Assembly: GCA_002352055.1 (NCBI GenBank)
Contig: DEHS01000095.1
Location: 1 to 10,849, forward strand
Length of the DNA: 10,849 bases
From: Legionellaceae bacterium UBA2794
GTDB taxonomy: Bacteria; Pseudomonadota; Gammaproteobacteria; Legionellales; Legionellaceae
Direction: 5' to 3'
Below, piece after piece: positions 6,527 to 10,849 of this stretch. Within the stretch, counting starts at the first letter, position 1. Each line of letters begins with the position of its first letter. The translations under genes were made by a program, and so were the position numbers. The notes under the pieces were generated by a model. It was not told the DNA's origin and did not search any database. It was given only the letters and a program-made list of their open reading frames with translations.

Positions 6527-6554
6527 GTTAATGCCCCAAAATTGAGGCATTAAC
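6527..6554. terminator. Stem-loop just after the helicase-ankyrin stop
   Basis: GTTAATGCC (6527-6535) and GGCATTAAC (6546-6554) form a perfect nine-pair stem with a ten-base loop, starting 6 bases beyond the minus-strand stop (6561-6563). In the transcribed direction it is followed by AAAAGG rather than a U-tract, so it may protect the 3' end or pause polymerase rather than act as a canonical intrinsic terminator. Confidence 0.4.
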
Positions 6555-6560
6555 CATTGT

Positions 6561-9500
6561 TTATTTATTTCTCGGTTGCTGCTTCTTTATCTCCTCGGAT
6601 CCTTCTTTATCTGCGTTCTGAGAAAAGAATTTAAACCGTGAATTATTTCCCTCAATCAGTTTCAGGTTCCTGGAGTTAGCTACGATACGCGCTAGTTCCA
6701 AAGCCGTAATAATTACTGGATTAGAATTTATTTTTTGGTCAAAAAGCTTCTTCAGGTTATTGGCTTTCTCAGGTGCATTAGCAATGTTGTACTGTTTAAG
6801 GAGACTTATATCAATGGGCAGCTTGCCTCCATTTGGTATCTGTATCGCAGGAGGCATTTCAATTCCCCGGGTTGATAATCGCTCAATGCAAAAATCATTA
6901 TTGTTCACAATGAGCCAAAATATCGGCCCGATACCTTCATCATTTACCTTCGATAAATCAGCACCCATATCCATCAAACGATTGAACAAATCGTTGTTGT
7001 TCGCTCGGGCAGCAAGGATTAAAGCTGTATTCCCTTCAAAATCTAAAGCGCTATCAAGGCACGGGTTTATAACGGCTAATGTTTTTAACTGTTCGAGGCT
7101 ATTTTCATTTACAGCCCGATACAAGAGGCTATCCGTAAAGGAGGGTCCGTTTATTTTAAATCCTAAGTCCAACATTTTTTTAATCAGATCTTCATTAAAC
7201 GTTTTAACCCCACAGGCCAGGATGTGTATCGGTGGTGTTGTTAAAACATCTATGCCACAATCTACCATATAGTCCCATAAACAAATTATGCCTTCAGAAA
7301 ATTCTCTGGTAATGGCATACTGGACTAAATAATCTCCTGACTCCTCAAGAAATTCTTTTAAATTGGCTCCCAGCTCCCGAAATAGTTGTTTGATTGCATG
7401 CAAATCCCACGTTCGCAAAAGTTGCTGACAAAGGAATTTATAATCTATCTCAGAGCTAGTTAAGTGCTCAATCTTAAGATTTTCAATTAGCGAATGACAT
7501 GCCTTTTTTACTGGTGCCACGACATTTACGTGCACATGGTAAAAGCCATCCAGATGTTTTAAAAACTCAAGCTCATTAATAAAAGAGGATAAATCGGCAC
7601 ACACTATCGATTCACGTCCCGGCTCTGAGGTTCTCAAAAACCATTCACCTGAATTTAAAATTATGCCCGTAGCTACTTTTTGTCCTATTTTAAAGTAAAT
7701 AACAGGTTTTTCTTCTTCAGGAACTTTCTCAATCGCTGTCAAAAATGCGTTAATAAATCGTTCTAGTGACGCTAAATTAAATACGGCGAACTTATCAAAT
7801 ACAAAGTTTAGTAAATCTGGAAACTGACTGTTTAACAATGAACGGCCATCGTCGTGACTAAGCAACATTTGAATTGGTGATAAAGGAATATGGAATAACT
7901 CTTCTTTACGCGTAAGACAGGCCTTCACCCCTTTTTTAAGTTGGGGAAGGTTCTTTAATAAAGTGGCCAAATGAAAGCTGTTGTGTTCTAAATAACAAAA
8001 CCAGAAAAGCATGCTGGTTCCATAGAACAGGTGCTGTTGATCGGTCACCTTTTCTGTAAGAGTGCTCAATCTTATATATAGGGTGTTTAGAGGATCACTG
8101 AGATACTTTGAAAGAAAGTCTCTATTATTTTTATGTACAAGCCAATATATGAGTAAATTAATCTCGGGATTAGGTCGCCTTAAATGAGTTATAAAGCTTT
8201 CGAAAAGATTTTTAGTCGCTTGCTTAATTTCATCATCCTGTCCATCAGCAACAAACTCACATAGTAATTTAATATCCACCAACTTTTTATCAAGATAAAT
8301 TTTGGAGATTTCTGCGAGTTTAACTGTATTATTATGCGCTTGTAATTCTTTATGGAGAGGATAAAAAATGGACATATATTCTTTAATGGCACGACCGATG
8401 AATCGTTGTTTCATCTGGTAAGCCAGCGCTGCTAAAGTATATTCATTTTTTAATACCAAACTAGTTATTCCAAGGTCTATTCTTTTATAAAATAATTTTT
8501 GAATCCATTTATAATCAAGACGTTTTTGAGCTATTTCCGAAAGCACTAAAGCGCCTAACGTCTTACCACTTTTCATTCTACTCTGGATATCTGCCCCTTT
8601 TTTCAATAAAAAATTAAATAATTTTTCATTATTATCGTAGGCGGCCTGCCCTGCTGGTGTTACTTGTTTGTGCGTTGCTGTATTAACATCCACACCATTT
8701 TCAATAAAAATGGATATTAATTTTCTATCCGCCCTATCATTTGCAATACAAAATGGAGTCACATTTTCCTGGTCAGAAGTATTTAAATCTATATTTTTAA
8801 TGGATAGTAAATATTCCGCTAACTCATCAGTTCGGAAACCGACAGCATAATGTAGCGGGTTACGGCCTTTGTGATCCGCAATACTCGGATCAGCTTTTAA
8901 TTCAAGCAGTAGCCGTGCTAACTCCGGTCGTTTAACAAAAACGGCAAGATTTAACGGTGTCATGCCATTATCGTCTTGCACATTTAACAAGCCCTCATAA
9001 ATTGCAACCATTTTAATGTGGTCAACACTGGACTGCAGAACTGCAATATGGAGAAAAGTTTTATTATCTGGCGTTCGTTCAGAAACTAAAAGTTGCTTAT
9101 CGAAAAATTTCTGCCGTTGTTCTGGATTAGTCAGATCTACACCTTCCAGCGGGAAGTGATCTATAATTCCTGAGTAATTCTGTTGAAATATCTCAGCTTG
9201 GGACTGTTCATTCAATATTCCTTTTCCTGGATTAATCTTGAGTATAGAAATCTTTACTTGTTGGGCAGAATGGTTGGGACTAAAAATTGATGAAGTAACC
9301 TTGTTTATTAATTGCTCGGCGCTTTCCCAGGAACAATAAGACTTTCCATTAACTAGACCACGTAGATCAAATTTTTTTTCCGTGAAAACACAATACAAAA
9401 AATTACGTTCCCAGGAGATTTCAAAAGTAACTTTTTGCTGTGGATGCAGATTCTCTGTAACAAAGAGCGATATCATTTTGCCAAAAAAATCAACAAAATT

Positions 9501-10849
9501 GTGCTTATTCCCGCTCCAGGATACTGCCCCGATCGCGTCCCACCGCAGATTCGAAAAATCAGGCTTAATGAAGCGTATAAGCGTAACACCTATGGATGAT
9601 GTGGTCAGATTGTGTAATGCAATTTTATTAAAATTATTTTTTTCAAAAATGCTGGTGCGTAAACTATCCTTTATTTTAGAACATGTCTGCACGAGCTGTA
9701 GCAGAAGTCGTTGTCCCTTCTCAGTAGAACTCAACCAATAAGTTAACGTAGTATCGTTATAGAGTGAATTAGCTATTTTCAACGGCTCAAAGATTACATC
9801 AGCATTATCCAGATTCTCTTGGCATTCAAAAAGCTTTTCCAGTAAGATGAGCCCCTCAGTGGATTCACAAAGTTTCATTAACTGATACGTTTTTTTGAAT
9901 ACTCCTAAATTTCGAATGTGTTCACTCTCTTCAGATTTGATATATATTTCTCCTAATATATCATTTGACAGGAGATAGTTACTTAATACTTCTTTCTTTT
10001 CTAAAAGCAGGGTCAAAAACAACGGTGCAAAGCTGGCTTTTAATAAATGGGAAAATAACGTTTCAGTTTCATATATGGCTTCTTCAAAAAGGAACTTGGT
10101 TAATTGATTGCTTTTTATCAATAAGGGCAGCTTACTTTGATCTTCAGCTATTTCCCTGAGGAATTTATGAAGGCGGGTCTTCTGTGTTTCCAAAGTCTGG
10201 TTAGCCATAACAGTCTTAAGACCCGTAAGGTTGTATAGTTGTGCCGCATCAACTGTCACCACGGGTTTTTTTACCGCAAGCAACTGCGTTGTTTTGGCAG
10301 TTTTTTCATTTTCTTGACTGTCCCCTCCCTTAGGTTCCGATCCTTTTTTCCGGTTTGTTTTCGTCTTTTGTCGTAATTTATCCTTAGGCAAAAATTGAGC
10401 TGTAGGTTGGGCTTCCAAAGGAATCACTTGATTTTCATCTGCTTTATTCCGACGCTTCTCTAAATAAGCTGTAATTTCAGCCTCAGTATAATGTAGATAA
10501 TGCGTTAATATAACTACAGCAGGCTCTTGCTGCCCTTCATTTAAGTGATGCTCAACTCGCGTTAACAATTGCTCTGGACTTAGCTGTTGCAAGGCCGTAA
10601 GTTCAACGGTTTGATTATCAGGAATTAAACCCAATACTTTATGTGCCCACTCCCTCATGGCTTTATTGTGCGGTTCTACTATAAATACCTGGTTCATTCC
10701 CCTGCTAAGAGCAACAAAGGTTTTATTCAGGGCAGTCATTTCTCCGATAGTTAAGCCATTCTGTTCTTTTTTCTGTTTCAACTGATCCCACAAATGGCTG
10801 ACGAAATGAACCAAAATCACGGTACGAAACTCTAGGCCAATGGCTTGTT
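6561..10849 (-). CDS. UvrD-like helicase/ankyrin fusion protein (5' end beyond window)
   Basis: The frame is open to the window edge, so at least 1428 residues are visible and the start lies outside; the GTG at 10820 is internal (used here as residue 1). The first visible residues read QAIGLEFRTVILVHF, the superfamily 1 motif V region, and residues 33-48 read KTFVALSRGMNQVFIV, motif VI with its arginine finger. This is the C-terminal RecA-like domain of a UvrD-type helicase; the Walker motifs must lie upstream. A basic linker (146-164, many Lys/Arg) follows, then a long helical region (190-420), a beta-rich stretch (461-530), ankyrin block 1 (585-783, about five repeats, e.g. GRNPLHYAVGFRTDELAEYL), another helical region (790-1030), a second beta-rich stretch (1040-1103), ankyrin block 2 (1194-1322, e.g. 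GNTALILAARANNNDLFNRL) and a polar tail with an acidic cluster (KEGSEE). Helicase plus ankyrin recalls eukaryotic TRANK1, though there the ankyrins come first. A host-acting effector is plausible; an intracellular defence or repair role cannot be excluded. Confidence 0.9.
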   Translation of the reverse strand, partial: QAIGLEFRTVILVHFVSHLWDQLKQKKEQNGLTIGEMTALNKTFVALSRGMNQVFIVEPHNKAMREWAHKVLGLIPDNQTVELTALQQLSPEQLLTRVEHHLNEGQQEPAVVILTHYLHYTEAEITAYLEKRRNKADENQVIPLEAQPTAQFLPKDKLRQKTKTNRKKGSEPKGGDSQENEKTAKTTQLLAVKKPVVTVDAAQLYNLTGLKTVMANQTLETQKTRLHKFLREIAEDQSKLPLLIKSNQLTKFLFEEAIYETETLFSHLLKASFAPLFLTLLLEKKEVLSNYLLSNDILGEIYIKSEESEHIRNLGVFKKTYQLMKLCESTEGLILLEKLFECQENLDNADVIFEPLKIANSLYNDTTLTYWLSSTEKGQRLLLQLVQTCSKIKDSLRTSIFEKNNFNKIALHNLTTSSIGVTLIRFIKPDFSNLRWDAIGAVSWSGNKHNFVDFFGKMISLFVTENLHPQQKVTFEISWERNFLYCVFTEKKFDLRGLVNGKSYCSWESAEQLINKVTSSIFSPNHSAQQVKISILKINPGKGILNEQSQAEIFQQNYSGIIDHFPLEGVDLTNPEQRQKFFDKQLLVSERTPDNKTFLHIAVLQSSVDHIKMVAIYEGLLNVQDDNGMTPLNLAVFVKRPELARLLLELKADPSIADHKGRNPLHYAVGFRTDELAEYLLSIKNIDLNTSDQENVTPFCIANDRADRKLISIFIENGVDVNTATHKQVTPAGQAAYDNNEKLFNFLLKKGADIQSRMKSGKTLGALVLSEIAQKRLDYKWIQKLFYKRIDLGITSLVLKNEYTLAALAYQMKQRFIGRAIKEYMSIFYPLHKELQAHNNTVKLAEISKIYLDKKLVDIKLLCEFVADGQDDEIKQATKNLFESFITHLRRPNPEINLLIYWLVHKNNRDFLSKYLSDPLNTLYIRLSTLTEKVTDQQHLFYGTSMLFWFCYLEHNSFHLATLLKNLPQLKKGVKACLTRKEELFHIPLSPIQMLLSHDDGRSLLNSQFPDLLNFVFDKFAVFNLASLERFINAFLTAIEKVPEEEKPVIYFKIGQKVATGIILNSGEWFLRTSEPGRESIVCADLSSFINELEFLKHLDGFYHVHVNVVAPVKKACHSLIENLKIEHLTSSEIDYKFLCQQLLRTWDLHAIKQLFRELGANLKEFLEESGDYLVQYAITREFSEGIICLWDYMVDCGIDVLTTPPIHILACGVKTFNEDLIKKMLDLGFKINGPSFTDSLLYRAVNENSLEQLKTLAVINPCLDSALDFEGNTALILAARANNNDLFNRLMDMGADLSKVNDEGIGPIFWLIVNNNDFCIERLSTRGIEMPPAIQIPNGGKLPIDISLLKQYNIANAPEKANNLKKLFDQKINSNPVIITALELARIVANSRNLKLIEGNNSRFKFFSQNADKEGSEEIKKQQPRNK
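6855..7241 (-). other. Ankyrin block 2 of the helicase fusion (coding region)
   Basis: This segment encodes residues 1194-1322, about four units (PPIHILACGVKTF, SLLYRAVNENS, GNTALILAARANNN, GIGPIFWLIVNNND). The third is the best ankyrin in the protein (RLMDMGADLSKVNDEG follows). It is separated from block 1 by over 400 residues of non-ankyrin sequence. Confidence 0.75.
8577..9068 (-). other. Ankyrin block 1 of the helicase fusion (coding region)
   Basis: This segment encodes residues 585-748, five consecutive units of about 33 residues with the G-x-T-P-L-x-x-A signature in degenerate form (FLHIAVLQSS, GMTPLNLAV, GRNPLHYAV, NVTPFCIAND, VTPAGQAAYDNN) and helix ends such as LLLELKADPS and FLLKKGADIQ. 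A sixth, weak unit may extend to 783. Confidence 0.8.

Noticed and set aside
6760..7272. Plus-strand open frame of 170 residues
   Set aside because: It is antisense to ankyrin block 2 of the helicase fusion, which has recognisable domains; the plus-strand translation has none.
9382..9741. Plus-strand open frame of 119 residues
   Set aside because: Antisense to the large helicase-ankyrin gene, Cys/Arg/Ser-rich, no domain or ribosome binding site.
10818..10820. GTG at 10820 as the start of the helicase-ankyrin gene
   Set aside because: The nine codons before it read QAIGLEFRT, which completes helicase motif V, so the gene continues beyond the window.

Overview
The window is AT-rich bacterial DNA carrying six protein-coding loci. 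Nearly all look like host-directed, eukaryotic-like proteins: ankyrin repeats on three different genes, a leucine-rich stretch, a transglutaminase/papain-like Cys-His-Asp signature, a bipartite nuclear localisation signal and a piece of a UvrD-type helicase fused to ankyrins. With the low GC, the scattered orientation of single genes and the palindromic dispersed repeats, this fits an accessory, effector-rich region of an intracellular gammaproteobacterium of the Legionellales, most likely Legionella or a close relative. That placement is inference from gene style; no housekeeping or rRNA marker is present to confirm it.

Layout, left to right. Bases 1-417 (+) are the 3' part of a gene whose C-terminus resembles the acetyl-CoA-binding part of a GNAT acetyltransferase. 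Bases 662-1930 (-) encode an LRR plus ankyrin protein. Beyond its TAG stop the same frame keeps reading as plausible protein and, after one frameshift, ends at 529; this tail resembles a SAM domain, so the gene may have lost its C-terminus. A divergent intergenic region (1931-2223) holds a perfect 9-bp-arm palindrome and a plausible promoter. Bases 2224-3123 (+) encode a protein with an N-terminal Cys/His/Asp signature followed by ankyrins. A 208-residue protein of unknown function (3204-3830, -) converges on it. The gene-poor stretch 3831-4483 contains a head-to-head pair of a 34-bp REP-like repeat.

Bases 4484-6376 (-) encode a 630-residue protein with about six copies of a helix-turn-helix-like module and a C-terminal bipartite nuclear localisation signal. 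It is preceded by a clear extended -10 promoter and is the best candidate in the window for a nucleus-acting (nucleomodulin) effector. Bases 6561 to the window end (-) are the 3' part of a very large gene. It begins within UvrD-like helicase motif V, passes motif VI, and then carries two separate ankyrin blocks, each preceded by a similar beta-rich stretch.

No operon joins the genes. Three of the five gene boundaries change strand, and the two same-strand boundaries have gaps of 653 and 184 bases, so each gene is probably transcribed alone. What they share is protein style rather than a pathway: modular eukaryotic-like scaffolds that would act in a host cell, probably after delivery by a type IVB (Dot/Icm-like) system encoded elsewhere. 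No RNA gene, transposase or CRISPR array was seen.
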